From NCBI GenBank assembly GCA_907163375.1, contig CAJQUW010003213.1, positions 1 through 64,000 on the forward strand: a DNA stretch of 64,000 nucleotides. The letters are read 5' to 3'. Under the pieces are notes generated by a model. It had not been told where the DNA came from. It made no database searches and saw nothing but the letters and a program-made list of their open reading frames with translations. The position numbers were made by a program, and so were the translations under genes. Below are positions 51,854 to 64,000 of the stretch, in pieces. The DNA is from Prostheceraeus crozeri (taxonomy: Eukaryota > Platyhelminthes > Polycladida > Euryleptidae). Position 1 is the stretch's first letter. Every line of letters begins with the position of its first letter.

Positions 51854-53693
51854 ACACCGTTTGTCAGTTCTGAAGTATCATTCTCAAGCAAGTGTCAACC
51901 ATTGCAACACTTAAAAATGTATATTTGATTGAAATTGTCTCATTTAATATTTGTATTTCTTTAAATTGATTAGAATTAATCATATTTAAATGAAGTAGTC
52001 ACATTTGAAGAACGCGTTCGTCATATTTCATTAAAATATGGGTTAATCCGTGTTTGATTAATTATTTGAAAAACTAAAAAGTTAAGCTCGAGTACCTGTG
52101 CTAAAATCTCTGGTTTCCGATTATGCACACTTTTAAAAAAGTTCGTCCAGTGGTTGGTGACTTCAGCGACATTCTTTTCCAGAAAACATGTGGTATTTCT
52201 GTTCCGTTTTCATCGAAATTCAAACAGGTGACTCTCTCAAATGGATCTTACTCTGCATGAAGATTTTAGACCGGAGATAGGCCCGTTGTCAGAGCCCAGG
52301 CTGATGCCATCGTAGTTAGTTAGTATCTACTTTTGCTCGAGACTATAATAGCACAGACATCTGATATCTAAGTTGAGTCTCATTCATTCCCAATAATGTA
52401 TCACATTTTCATACACTCGAAAGTCAAGTTCATGAATTCAATTAAGTTTGTCTCTGCAGCTATATTCAAGAAATCGGAATTTCAACTTTATTGTCATTCC
52501 TGCTGTCTTGTTCAATACAGTGTATTGTTCAGCGTGGTCGATTTCATACATGCGACACAAACACAATCCACAATAGGTTATCTGAATAGTTAAACGCTGT
52601 TGTAATTCCAGCACCGCTGTTGTCTGTCCTCTCTGTCTCTCTCAGTGAATAACACTGTGGTGGTGTGCGACTGTGCGGGGTTCGTCGACCTATCTATGCA
52701 GTGAATGGCATTCAATCACTATAGATTAGTTTTCACCATACCGTTGGCGTAGCGCTGTGTTGCTAGCTTATTGTGCCTGTCTACGCGTGTGTGTGTGCTA
52801 GTGCTTTTGAGTGTGTGCTGTGTGTCTCTGCAGAGCGTTGTACATTATAGTCTTGTGATAAGCTTGTGAACAACGCTGGCTGGCTCTGTGAAGGTGGCTT
52901 CACGGAGGTAAGCTCCAATACAATATATAGCTATAGTGTGCAAGAAGTGAGCGTGCGTCAGCGAACACGCACATAGCACACAGCATTGACTGACTAACAG
53001 ACAACTAACATCTTGCGTTCATTCGGCTGTAGTGGGTTGTGTGCACTCATCGCTTTTGTGCGCGCGCATCCGGTCATAGACGTGAACATTTTCAAGCAGG
53101 CTCTGTTCTGTCGAAGCGCGCCTGACAAAGCATCATTTACTTCGTCGGTCACCACTTCTGAGAGCTTTGCGTCGACATCTACCTACTCACTCGAATCCGT
53201 GATATTGAAAGAACAACGGTAGGCAAAGTTTCCAAATAGCGCACGCATCAAGGCAGTGAAAGGATTCTGTGAACTCGGAATTCCTCTTCTTAAACTCGGT
53301 GGCGAGTGAATGTGTCTCCTCTTGCGGTGAGGATTTGTAGACCGGCGAATGTGCAGACGCGAAAAGGAAAGGCTGTTGGCCAAGCTGCGCATGGTGTGAA
53401 GATTGTACATAGCCGATTCAACATCGATTCGTGCTTCCTAACTGACGATTAATCACTACATTCAGCTCTGCTGCACTCTTCCTACCCATATCTCTCTTCC
53501 TCTTTCTCCCAAAAGTTGAATACTTACTTGTGTGAAGCGTGCATGTACACTAAACATATCCTCTACACCCACTGCCAACTTTGGCGTTAAACAGATCAAC
53601 CGCGTGACTTCAAACGGGACTGGCGCTCAAATTAGAGGAGTCCTCTTGAGGCCTTCAATCGGCTAAGCCTGCTGACTGGAAAGTGCTAAGATA
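51854..53693. other. Probable promoter/5' untranslated region of the gene at 53694
   Basis: No long frame. From about 52600 the sequence becomes GT-rich and less AT-rich than its surroundings (for example CGTGTGTGTGTGCTAGTG near 52785), as often seen near transcription starts. The exact start site and any upstream exon are not determined. Confidence 0.4.
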
Positions 53694-54111
53694 ATGGCCG
53701 AGATCGAATCTGACACCAATAATCATAGCGCGAAAGAAGATGAAGAGACCGAATTTTTCATAATGCGCAAGAATAATGATCACTTGAAACTGAATAAAAA
53801 CGTCGCTTCGATTGATGATGACATAAAAGGAGAACCTGCCTCAGTTAATGACAAAATAATACTGAAGGAAAATGACAGTCCGACTGCATCAACTAAACCA
53901 TCGCCGGCGAACAACAACACGCCAGTTTTCGATACTGGTGCGACAATAGCTGCTGCAATTCAAGCTCTAAAAGCTAGTGCTTCCAATCTCAACTCCGAAA
54001 ATACCAAAGCTGCTGCTCAAAATTTTCCTTTTGGAACCACATTTTTCCCAATGCCTGCTTTTACGCTTTCCCTCCCTAATAATTCAGAAGCAATGAATGT
54101 TGGAAATTCTG
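53694..54111 (+). CDS. First coding exon of an unidentified host gene
   Basis: An ATG in good context (AAGATAATGGCC) opens 139 codons that end at a splice donor (TCTG|GTAAGC at 54112). The peptide is acidic at first (MAEIESDTNNHSAKEDEETE) and then Ser/Thr/Pro/Asn-rich. It ends in an Ala- and Phe-rich stretch (AATIAAA-like: ATIAAAIQALKASASNLN, then FPFGTTFFPMPAFTLSLP). Low-complexity N-termini of this type are common in transcription factors and RNA-binding proteins, but there is no domain to name. Downstream exons are not found in the window. Confidence 0.5.
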
Positions 54112-57100
54112 GTAAGCTTCAAATATTCATAGCTTTAAAGATTCTGTAGTTGGTTTGTTTGTTTATTAAATACCATCGCAGTTGGTGACATGACGGTCCA
54201 CCGTGTTTTCCAGGATTATCAAAAATTAATCGAATTTCAATAAAATTGGCGTCAATTGATTGCTCAGTAGTTTCAATGTTAAATTAATTTATAGCGAAGA
54301 GCAACTAAATGGCAATCAATTTTTGCTTATCCCAGATGTTTTCTCCGATAGAAACCGCGCACCAATTGAAAAATAGCCCAATAACCCAGCCTCACAAATA
54401 GAACCCGCACATGAATTAATTTAGATTGAATATAATTTCCTCACAGGTTTCAGTATAAAACCACTCATTGGAATGTGACTCCATATTACTCAGCCTTTTT
54501 ACACCGATTGTTTAACAGCGGCTGTCACTTATTATTCCTCAACAGTTGACCTAACGGCAATAGGAGTAGGCCTATATAGGGTCATGAATTCTATCTAGTC
54601 AACATATCATTGATTATTGAAATTATTTCACCGTATTAGTTTTCGGGTGAAATCGAGCGTGATTATGTACGATGTACCGTTCTCTGATAAGTACCGCAAC
54701 TATGTAAGTGAAAAGTAATAAGCGCCGCCGCGCTTACCACATATTTCTATAATAATTGGCGTCCTCTAACTACAGCCTCAGTTGTTAAAATTCGAGGCCG
54801 CTGCACTTAATAATGATAATGCGACTAGGTTTTATTTTGCGCATGACTTATGAGTAGGTACTTGTAAACCGGAAAATTTTCGAGTCAGTTCTAATTCGCG
54901 ATTTTCACGAGAATAAAACTTTAACAAAAACATTGCGAAATCATGTATAGGCAGCAAGCATGTTCAGAAACAAAGAAAACGACAAGCGAATTTGTTTGCC
55001 TGTCCCTATGTACATTGTACATGGTATGTACCACACTTTCTTCAGGTAATCTTTATCTATCTAGTGTTTAGACATTTCCACTATATCATTAACTAGATTA
55101 CTAAGTCTTCTCTCCACCCCCCCCCCTATTAGGACATTTATTCGTATAAAACATGGTATTTACATGAAAGTTTTGAATCAAGACGGTCTTATTAGAGAAA
55201 AAGACAGCAATTACTCATTCACTTGCAGGATGTCATCGTTACCGGGTATTTTAAAAGACAGAGATTGAATGGAATTAAATTCTTTAACATGTCTTGTCAA
55301 GAAGTATTTGCGTGAAACCGATTCCTAACTCATCTGTGAAGATATCACATTTTTTCTAACATTGCGAGACGACAAATGCATTTGATAGCCAAGCTACTGA
55401 TCACATAACTGTTTCACTTTTGAAACATACAGAGGCTTGTCACCAGATGAGCAAAAGAAAGGCATAAAGAAAATACTATTCCTGGAGCAGTTGCAGAGCC
55501 TTCAGGAGGAAAGTTGAAAAACTTGAAAAGCAAGTCGAAGAAACGAAAGCATCTTCAACAAGCAGTCAGTTTAGCATCTTATTTCAGTCACCCTGTTGCT
55601 TGTATCATAGGCTTTGAAGAAGCTGCTCAGTTGCCGTGCAGGAATCAATCCTCGATAAGCATTGATGTAACAGTGGAATAATGCTGTTTCACTCGCTTTT
55701 GATATACATTGTCGAAATCTTCCTGAAAATTCCGTTCGAGACAAATTGTAATTTCTCTCTTTTCCTGATGAAATTTAGAGGTCAACTAATAATACACGTA
55801 TCAAACGCTAGCTGTAATCCATATAGATATCATCATAGTACAGGAATATAAGTGCATGCTGGCACCCATGAGTGTCTATGAAACATAAAAAGTGTTCTCC
55901 GTGGTTTATAGACATCCCTGCTGGCACACTTCGAAAAACAAAATTGGTCGATGTAAAACAGCGGTCGGCAACTTGTGACCCGCGTTTTCAAAATACTCTC
56001 ACGTGCGACCCATGAGGTCTACAGCAGCTTTTTTTGTAAAACTGATAGACAATAATCATTGTTTGGGTCTACATATTCTCGTAAAACTGTCCGGATGCAT
56101 GAAGCTGGCTGAAAGTAAAATATGAGCTTAACGATCAGAGGCTCACCTTCAAGACGTCTTCCGTCGAGTCTCCTCTTCAGTCAAACCTGACACTGACTCG
56201 TTTTCTAGCTCAACAAATCACCAATATTGACATTATTGAGCCAATATGAAGAGCGGGGACTAGTTATTGTTCCCTTTAACTCACGGTCTGTGCATTTTGT
56301 ACTTTATTAATATATCGTCGTTTTGATTGTTGAGATCATGCTTTTATCGTGTTTTAATGTTTTTATTACCTTCATTATTGTTTTTGCAGTTATCTCTTTC
56401 TATAGCTATAACTTGTTCTCTGCATTTTGTAATTTGAATGTTATGTTTACATATCTTAAAGCCTGTATTGTCACAGTCATGGTTTGATTGGTTGGACAAC
56501 TTTTGTTGGATTTAGTACTTCAGTGCATTTGGTGCTATTTTGTTTGATAAATCTCATCTAATCCATGAGTATAATATACAATGCTATTGATATGATGTTA
56601 TACGAAAGGTAGGGTTGCGATATTTGAAATATGATATTTTAATGTATATTTAAAAGATGCTTCAAATATGGTTAAAACAATTATTTTTTAATTTTTTTGT
56701 GTTGTTTTTCCTGCTAAAGGCATTTTTTCTTTTTTCGATACACAATCCACAATTCTTAACACAATGTAATCCCGTCTGTGTATGTACAATTGCGTATGAA
56801 ATGTCAGCAGATCTTTTGACAAGTGCACATTCGCAATACAACTATAGCCAGAGCAGTTTGCTCGATACACAGTTAGTGCACATAGTACAGTTACAGCGAT
56901 AATCGAATTCACCGTGGCAGAATTCATGTGGAATTGCGGTGCTATTGCTGATTATCATCAGCATTGCCATGACAAGGTTACTAAACTTAAGAAGATTGCG
57001 TGTAACAGCAAATTTCAAGAAGACATTTTTGTAAATGACTTCTTGTTGAATTCCGCTGATGAAAGTGACATTGTGTGTTTTCAGTGATGCTTAGTGTGTT

Positions 57101-57699
57101 GAGTGAACGTGAGTGTGTTTCAGTGATGTTAGTGAGTGAAGGTTATGTTTTGAGTAAATATCCCTATTCATCAGGAACTGCTATTGCTGTAATTTGCATC
57201 CATTCAATATGGTTTTGTCAACCTTCGTCTTCTTTTACGACATACGCCTACCAGTAGTACATTTTTTCAATTGTCACTTCATTTTCTGTCATTATCTCTA
57301 TAATAATCTATTATTAATTCATTTCTAGCTAAATTATTTATTACTTCAAAAGCGAACCTGTGTATTAAAATGAATTAAAAAAGAAATGATAAACATTCTG
57401 ATTCCGAAAAAATTACAAAAAATTCCACTTTCAGTCATAAACTTTAAATGCTATTGTAATCTCGATTGTATCGTTAATATATCAGTCGCCTCAAGTGTGG
57501 AGAATTAATTTGAAATTAATATTACATTCAGTCCATTGAGTGTACTTTCTTCTGCAAAGTACTTCATCATATTTTACATTCCTATTGTGAAAATACTATA
57601 CGATCTTTGAAGAGTGGGATTCTCATTCTGTGGAGCCATGAGGGTGATCAGATATTTGCACAAACATGTGTTAGAACATTGGCCGGTAGCGCTACATGT
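54112..57699. other. Probable large intron; no gene recognised
   Basis: This follows the donor at 54112. It holds TAGGCCTATA near 54569, a poly-C tract at about 55120, and a hAT-like end CAGCGGTCGGCAACTTG at about 55967 with no partner end found. Frames at 56657-56927 and 57075-57257 have no motif. Confidence 0.4.
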
Positions 57700-59919
57700 G
57701 TTTAAAACAGGGTTGGAAAAAATCACGATTTTTTTAAAAAATCAAAAAAATCGGATTTTTCTTATTTAAATCAGATTTTTTTGATTTTTTAATGATTACC
57801 TTACTTTATTCTATCAAGGTGGAAATAAAATGAATAAAGTATGCAATGGAGTTTTCACAAGCAATTATTTACATCATTTAATCCATAACATGTCTGTAAT
57901 TTTCAATCATTACTGAATTCACATTGATTCTAATTACCGGTATCTACCACCGACTGATTTAATCTTTAAAATACTCAGTTCAAAGTTGATCTGTGAATAT
58001 TTTCATACTTATGGGCACCTTTGCGAACACATGTATTACCTTGTATAGGCTATATTAACTGATTGTAAATTTAATTATACTGTTATTTTTTATAAAACCA
58101 TTTATTTAGATCCATCTAGGTATGTATCGATTAACTTACTTCACTTAAAAATAGTAATGCTTTATTCAATTGTAAAATTACTTTCATTTGAAAGCTTTAT
58201 TACCGACTCAACGTTCAATTTTAGTTAACTTACTTTTTATCAATTCTGTGAAATGCCGTACAAAAGGTTAAAAGTTCATTTAAATACAATCATATGAATG
58301 TACAACTGTAGGTTTATTGCAAATATACACTGTGCCATAATACTCTGGGGTAGCGTGTACAGTACATATAGATAAATTAGATAACTTATCTGTTATCCAT
58401 GTAGTTAAGATGAATTACCTTTATCCAAATGACCTTTTTATCCATCTATTAAGTTTGTTCTAACACCCAAAATTGTAATTATATGGAATGCAAAAGATTT
58501 ACGAAACAACAAGAATCTTTACTCAAAGTCTAAGCTATTTAAGAAGATCAAAGGTATCGTTTATTCCTTTAGTTCAAAGCTTTGAACAAAAATACGAGTT
58601 TCTTGGCCTTCTCATTGCCGAGTCGATTTCGTAGTTTCGACTGGACAAGTCCATAGGAACTGAACATTCTCTCGACGCTAGCTGAGCTTGCTACAGCGGA
58701 GAACAAACAACGCAAAAATATAGTAATGGTCTCATCTAGGGAATTTTTGTGGAACATCCACCAATCACATGCATTCATCGATTTTACCACGTTTTCTTCG
58801 AATGTGCACGGCATAAAAGGCGATGATTTTGATTGGAATTTCATTAAGAAAGGAATGATCTTTGGACACTTTTCATTTGCAAATGACATTGCTTCATTTC
58901 TTTCTTTTTCAGTCAAGGACTTCCCTGTATATCTGGGATGCAAGAAGTTAGATAATAGATGTACAGGTGTGACTGCCTGTTCGTATCGTTTCTGGAATAT
59001 TTTCATGATTTCACGATTCTTCAGGGTCTGGAACTTTTCACCCAGCTCTTTCCATATTTCAACAGCCTCAGCTAACTTAGTATTGTCTTGAATATGATCC
59101 AGAGCCTCAGCGACTGGCGCCAGCCTGTCCTTCAGCTCTTCCACTGAACGCTGCAAGACCATGTTGTTGACTTTGTTGCGAATAACATTGTCAATTTTAT
59201 CTCGGTGATCTTCGCAGATCTTGATAAGCTTGGACCAGTTGTCAATGTATGATTTCAAGCTGTCACACATACTGTTCCATCTGACGTCTTGCGGCATGAT
59301 CAACTTTGTCCCATTCTTTTGACGATATTTTGCAGCTGCGAAGTGGTTGTTCCTAAAGAATTTTATGACTTGCACTACGTGTTCATGCACATCAGAAATT
59401 GAAAGATCTTGTGCAAGCAAATTTAAGTAATGTGCTGAGCAACCGTAAGTCAATATATCGTTTCGGCATATTTCTTCCACTTTCTTCCTCATCAGAGTTA
59501 CATTGGCCGCATTATCTGTAACTACGCTGCCTACCTTGCAGCTGTATTCGGATTCGAGTCTCCGAATCATTGATCCCGAGATCTCAGCCAGGTACTCTGC
59601 CGTGTGAGATTGGTCGGCTGTGTCTACTGAATCAAACAGATAAACAAGTCCATCCTCTGTAGTAACTGTAGAACTGACAATAGGCTCATTATGAACATTT
59701 GACCATCCATCAAATCCTAAACATACAACTTTATCCTTCAAGTTATCCCCACATTTCAGCCACTCTTCATCGTGAATTTTATCCAACAGTTTGCCAGAAA
59801 TGTCTTTCCTACTTGGAGGATGGTAACCAGGTCGTAACATTTCTATCATTTTGATAAAGTGAGGATTCTCAACAGAACGAAAGGATGAATTAGTAGAAAA
59901 AACGAATCTTGCAATTTGC

Positions 59920-60297
59920 AGGGATGCAAGACTTCCGGATTTATCCGGATTTCCGGATTTTTGACCAAGATTTCATTGGGTCTCGGGATTCGTTGAAAAA
60001 TGCCATAAAAATTAAGGGGGTAACCCCTAGGCCTATACTTTGTCAGACGCAGGTATGAACATGATTTCAGTTAAAATGTGCATTGGAGTGTCATTCCGGA
60101 TCATTACGTGTCATTGGAGCAGGGTGTTCGTTTGGTCAGAATGCATAGTTTTTTTATACATGTATGTACGGAATGATGACAGGGACCATGGCTGGGCCAG
60201 CTTTATCTAAATCATTGAAATGTTTAAGTTAGTAGTAAGTAAAAGGCGCATCCTAGCTGATTTTCCGGATTTTTCATCAATTTGCACTTGCATCCCT
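59920..60297. mobile_element. 378-bp MITE inside the hAT transposase exon
   Basis: It starts AGGGATGCAAG and ends CTTGCATCCCT. The flanks CAATTTGC (59912-59919) and GAATTTGC (60298-60305) match at 7 of 8, as for hAT insertion. TTCCGGATTT words recur near both ends. Removing it together with one flank leaves the transposase reading frame continuous. Confidence 0.8.
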
Positions 60298-60525
60298 GAA
60301 TTTGCGAATCAATTTCGTTTGATAGAGATGCAGGTGTTCTGACGATGAATTTATCAATCGCACTTTTGCCTGAAGACTTAACGGAGGCACTAGTAGTACT
60401 TTTCTGACAGACGGAGCTTTTGTTGAAGACCCCCGCAGTTGAGTCAGAATTCACGTTTGCCAGACTCTCCTCTGTCGTTCTGCTACTAGCTCCAGCTTCC
60501 GTAGATGGAGAACCATTTGGTTTAC

Positions 60526-61478
60526 CTGAAAAGAAGAAGGTAAAATTAAGAATCTTATTAGTTCAATGTATGCAGTCCACTAACTACTGTGTAATAAGTA
60601 GGCCCTACGCGTGAGTTTAAGCAAAATAAAGTCTAGATATCATCATTTTCTGAACAGTAGCTTAAACCCGGAGTAAGTAAGGCAATTAATTAGCACAATT
60701 GATTACCAAGATGAGACAAGATTACCGGGACGGCGGCTAACGTGGTGATACTAAATCACTGCCAGCGAACTATATACGGTATGAAACCATAAACTTTAAC
60801 AAAGAAATTATTATCTGACAAAAAGTTCAGTTTGTCACTACATAGCAGGACACAGCTTATAACAATATACTAAGTTAGAGAAAAAGGCTTTATCTGCATC
60901 TTTGATCATTCAAAAACCAATTGTACACTACTACTGATAATTAGGGCAATTGTTTAGAGCAGTATGAAGTTAAAAATGGTACATTTATGAAATGGTAATT
61001 ATGTAAAATTGTGTGTTTATACATATAACACAATATTGCGTTTTACCTATAATTCATTAGTTTACGGTAGGGTTAGCCTATATCGGCTTCAGCTATATCA
61101 ATGTCTCTTCCTTGTTCCCACCAGCCGCCAATACAGGCGAATTATGCGGGCCTAGGTCGAGCGACCCTATGCTGCTCAATTTTTTAGAATTTGACCTTAT
61201 TTACTAATCAACAATTAGACCATTTTTTATTCATATACCTATAACTTAAGTAAATAACATTCTAAAACCCACAGCCTCTTATTATTTTGAATTGGTTTAG
61301 TAAAAGTACAATAACGATAAAAATCTTTAGAACCAGATAAGGCTTTTTTGGTATAATACAGTAACAAGTAGCTAAGTCTTTTGCTGTAAATACACACTGT
61401 ACTGTTCAATAAATATTTAATGCAGCTATACCGATACTTTAAGTTTTAGATCTAGACTGTTGTTCGATTGACACTCAC
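60526..61478 (-). other. Intron of the hAT transposase gene
   Basis: About 950 bp bounded by GTGAGT (61478) and TTTTCAG (60526) on the minus strand. AT-rich and non-coding. A TAGGCCCTACG word lies near 60600. Confidence 0.6.
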
Positions 61479-62480
61479 TTGTAGTATTAGGTTCGACGAT
61501 TTCTACTTCTTTCTCGGTCGAATTTGAAGTAGAGTACTTAAGTTGATGCGTTCGTAAACGTGCAACCAATCCTTGTAACTCATATTTGCAAGATTTACAT
61601 CGCGCCCGACATCCAGTTGGTGTTGTAGACGGAATTTTGTCGTAAAATGCCCAAATAGGATCAGCTTTTCTACCCGCCATTTTCGTCTATGATATTTCCG
61701 AGAAAAAAGCATTTCCAGATTCCCGTGTGAATCCTAACATTTTCGATTAGCCATTAGTCGGCCAATGAGGCAGCCAACCGGTGTTATTCCCAAGAACCAA
61801 TATTTCCAAGAAAATATCCATCATGACGTCAGCTAAAACGGGTACGAGCACATGAATGATTCATGGGTATCACGCTGATTCAGGAATTCTATCTGACAGA
61901 TGAGTACAACGAGTATAAAACACATGATTCAGTAGCATATGTTAGGTTATTAAGCAGACTCTTGCGCGGCAGTCTAATGAGTGTTTAACGATTAACAGTT
62001 TGATAAATATCAAAAACCGGACAATATAATCAGTAATTGAATTCAGGATTTCAAATACTGTTTTTTGAATGAGACTTTCCATATCACTATGCGATATGTA
62101 TATGTACATGTATACATACAAATATAATTTTACGTGTATTCAAAGTATGATAGAAATCAAGTGATTAAATCGACAGCTTACTTAATCAGATGATTTAAAT
62201 CGAGTCTGTCGATGATTGTTTTGATTTTTGGCAATCCTGAACCATGTACAGGTAGGCCTATGTAGTCTACATGTATGATACATACATGCCTATGTTGGTT
62301 TTGAACTGAATTTCGCTAGTTTTAATACCAAGCTAGTTAAAGGAGTAAAAGAAATGAGTCGAAAGACAAATTTTCAAAAAAATCAACTTTTGATTTAAAT
62401 CGCTGATTTTTTAAAAAAATCAATTGATTTAAATCGCGATTTAAATCAGTGATTTAAATCAAGCCAACCCTGGTTTAAAA

Positions 62481-63642
62481 CATCAAAGTTCCGAGAATTT
62501 GACGATGCTGGTATGCGGTCAATCTATTGTCCAACTTCTATATGCAGCTCTCTAAGTTACATTGTCATTACGAATTTCATAACAACACTGCCCGCTCAAT
62601 TTTCACTCTCAAGAGAAGCAATATCAGCAATTTCACAATTATGTGGTAAAACTTTTGTCACAGTATCGACCTCTTATTTGATTTCTGAGGGTTCGAGGCC
62701 CGAAGGCAATCGCGGCAAATTGTAATTGGCCGCGACAGACTAATATAACACTGTGCATGTACAATTATGGGGGAGGAGGAAGAGAGCGAACATCGAAGGA
62801 GAACAAACATCAGGAGGAGAACGAACATCAGAAGGAGAACGAACATCAAGAAGAGAGCGAACATCAAGGAGAACGAACACCGGGAACGGACGGACAACAA
62901 CACCTCCTCCGCGACACAAGGCGACACTTTGCTTTCGACTGACAATATTCTTCGGCGATGGACGCTGCCCCTCATAACGCATAAGTTCAGACGGTGTCAT
63001 TTTTACTCTTTATTATTATATTAGTAATTAAGATAATGTCAAATTTTATTGAAAGCTATGATTTTATGAGGTGTTGAATAAAGTTTAATTGTACATGTGT
63101 CTTGCTATTCCTTTAGTCAACTCTGGACGAGTTATCTTTTGTAATTTATAGAATTTTGAGTAAGCAATAAAATTTGAGTCATCGAAATATTGAACCTATA
63201 TTTATTAAGGACGAGTTATCTCTCCTTTAGATTTTTGATTAAGAAGTCAGTGATTTGAAACGAACCCTAAGTAATTAGCTAGTAAGCTATTTTAGCTACA
63301 AAAAAAGCTAATTACACTATTAGTAGGCATTCAAACTTATAGGTTAACCATATTAAAGAAGTATTTTGACTTATCAGTGTCATGTTATGCTTTCCTTTAA
63401 TTCACTTAAGTCTTAGGGAATAATATATTAATCCGCTTTCAGTTTATAATAATTTGATTCGCTTTCAGTGCTGCCGCGATTCTCGTCAAATATATAAAGA
63501 CAGAAAACATATTTCGGATAAATCACATTTAAAACATAATTGATAAAGAAAACACTTTTTTACAACCCTAATGAAAGGTGCGATATAATAATTATAATGT
63601 ATTTAAGTTTTGAGCCATTTAATGACTTCTCCATGAACAGAA
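62481..63642. other. No gene seen apart from a minisatellite
   Basis: Short frames at 62513-63024 arise from tandem repeats. Past 63000 the DNA is AT-rich with no supported gene. Confidence 0.4.
62785..62883. repeat. ~18-bp minisatellite
   Basis: About six imperfect units of GGAGAACGAACATCAGAA are arrayed head to tail. They keep several frames open by chance. Confidence 0.75.
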
Positions 63643-64000
63643 TTACAATGAGGATTTCCACCGTGCTTCTCTTGCAACTCCATGTTGATGAAAGCAACAA
63701 CTAAGATTCCATTTCGTATTGGTTGTAAGGGGTTTCGGCCGCGAGGAGGTTGAGCCTGAGTCTATGGCCCGCGGGTTGGTTGAGGCTGCGACCCCTGATG
63801 TAAAACTAGCAGCTCGGGAATGTGATGAAATCGCCCTGGAGTAACCCGGGAATTTGAAGCTTGAATCTTGGCCGCCAACCCGAAATAAGCGAATTTTTAA
63901 ATTTTCATTTCGATTTATCCAGTCTTTGTAGGACCCTGCTTTTATACCTCGTAATTGGGTGTTATCAAACAGTGGCTCTACTATCATAGACAGTGTGAAA
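63643..64000. other. Unresolved minus-strand frame at the window edge
   Basis: A 114-codon minus frame (63987-63643, starting MIVEPLFDNTQLRGIKAG) contains YKDWINRNENLKIRL and a Ser/Arg-rich middle. I recognise no family and cannot see whether it continues beyond the window. Confidence 0.25.

Larger units (their letters stand above)
58569..61680 (-). pseudogene. BED-finger hAT transposase, spliced, disrupted by a MITE
   Basis: Exon 1 (61680-61479) encodes a BED zinc finger: WAFYDKI, ARCKSCKYEL, LRTHQ. Its donor GTGAGT is at 61478. Exon 2 begins at 60525 after CTTTTCAG and keeps the frame, reaching SSGKSAIDKFIV and SNEIDSQI. There a 378-bp element interrupts it. On the far side the frame resumes at once (ARFVFSTNSSFRSVENPHF) and runs to 58569. 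That part holds RPGYHPPSRKDISGKLL, LGFDGWSNVHNEPI, VVTDNAANVTLMRKK and the C-terminal dimerisation block SSASVERMFSSYG. Without the insertion the protein would be about 590 aa, normal for hAT. Only the insertion appears to break it. Confidence 0.85.
57708..62472 (-). mobile_element. hAT transposon, full length
   Basis: It starts CAGGGTTGG and ends CCAACCCTG. Direct 8-bp flanks GTTTAAAA (57700-57707 and 62473-62480) match perfectly. Both subterminal regions are rich in GATTTAAATC and AAAAAATC words. The 4,765-bp element carries a spliced BED-hAT transposase gene on the minus strand, disrupted by a 378-bp insertion. Confidence 0.92.

Noticed and set aside
53183..53410. 75-codon minus frame near the host 5' region
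   Set aside because: No motif, and it overlaps the likely untranslated leader of the + strand gene.
55967..56030. Possible hAT element starting CAGCGGTCGGCAACTTG
   Set aside because: I found no inverted partner end or 8-bp flank within the following kilobases, so only an end-like word is supported.
62785..62883. Possible CRISPR-like array
   Set aside because: Units are ~18 bp head to tail without spacers, in a eukaryotic setting; this is a minisatellite.

Overview
This window looks like animal nuclear DNA, probably from a marine invertebrate. Introns have GT-AG ends and poly(A) signals are present. Most of the sequence is AT-rich, non-coding and dense with transposons. The string TAGGCCTA or parts of it recurs throughout, which I associate loosely with invertebrate deuterostomes such as echinoderms; the species is not determined. 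Only two stretches look like host genes: a last exon with poly(A) signal at 16056-16493 (possibly a glycosyltransferase) and a first coding exon at 53694-54111. I recognise no rRNA, tRNA or CRISPR array.

The centrepiece is a complete Polinton/Maverick (adintovirus-like) element at 21898-43888, 21,991 bp. It has AG...CT ends, ~790-bp terminal inverted repeats and a perfect 6-bp target duplication (TATGGC). On the left + strand it carries a spliced gene of unknown function, two RING-like proteins, a DEDD-exonuclease-like protein, a leader-domain protein, a small basic core-like protein, the FtsK/HerA-type packaging ATPase, a frameshifted conserved gene, a Cys-rich ORF, a chromodomain integrase, a basic minor virion-like protein, the major capsid protein and an adenain-type protease. 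In the middle, on the minus strand, are two tandem PC4-like paralogues and a TATA-binding-protein-like gene, one overlapping the other in a different frame. They are followed on the + strand by two tandem paralogous capsid-associated genes, the second with three in-frame stops. The right part has a three-exon protein-primed DNA polymerase (one in-frame TGA) on the minus strand, a divergent acidic ORF, and a broken zinc-finger/coiled-coil gene. The set covers integration, replication, packaging, capsid building and maturation, plus apparent transcription factors. Several genes are damaged, so this copy is probably no longer fully functional, although integrase, ATPase, capsid and TBP-like frames are open.

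The left flank (1-21.9 kb) holds a decayed non-LTR retrotransposon split by a Tc1/mariner relic, a CACTG-ended element, a 522-bp hAT-type MITE, a mariner with an open 355-aa DD41D transposase and apparently identical 201-bp ends, a LINE fragment, and a second CACTG element that itself carries a nested element and a 163-bp palindrome. The right flank (43.9-64 kb) holds a decayed DDE transposase relic, two more copies of the 520-bp MITE, a Mutator-like inverted-repeat element, another hAT MITE, the host exon, and a complete 4.77-kb hAT element whose spliced transposase gene is interrupted by a 378-bp MITE. The remainder is degenerate AT-rich repeat and unannotated sequence.
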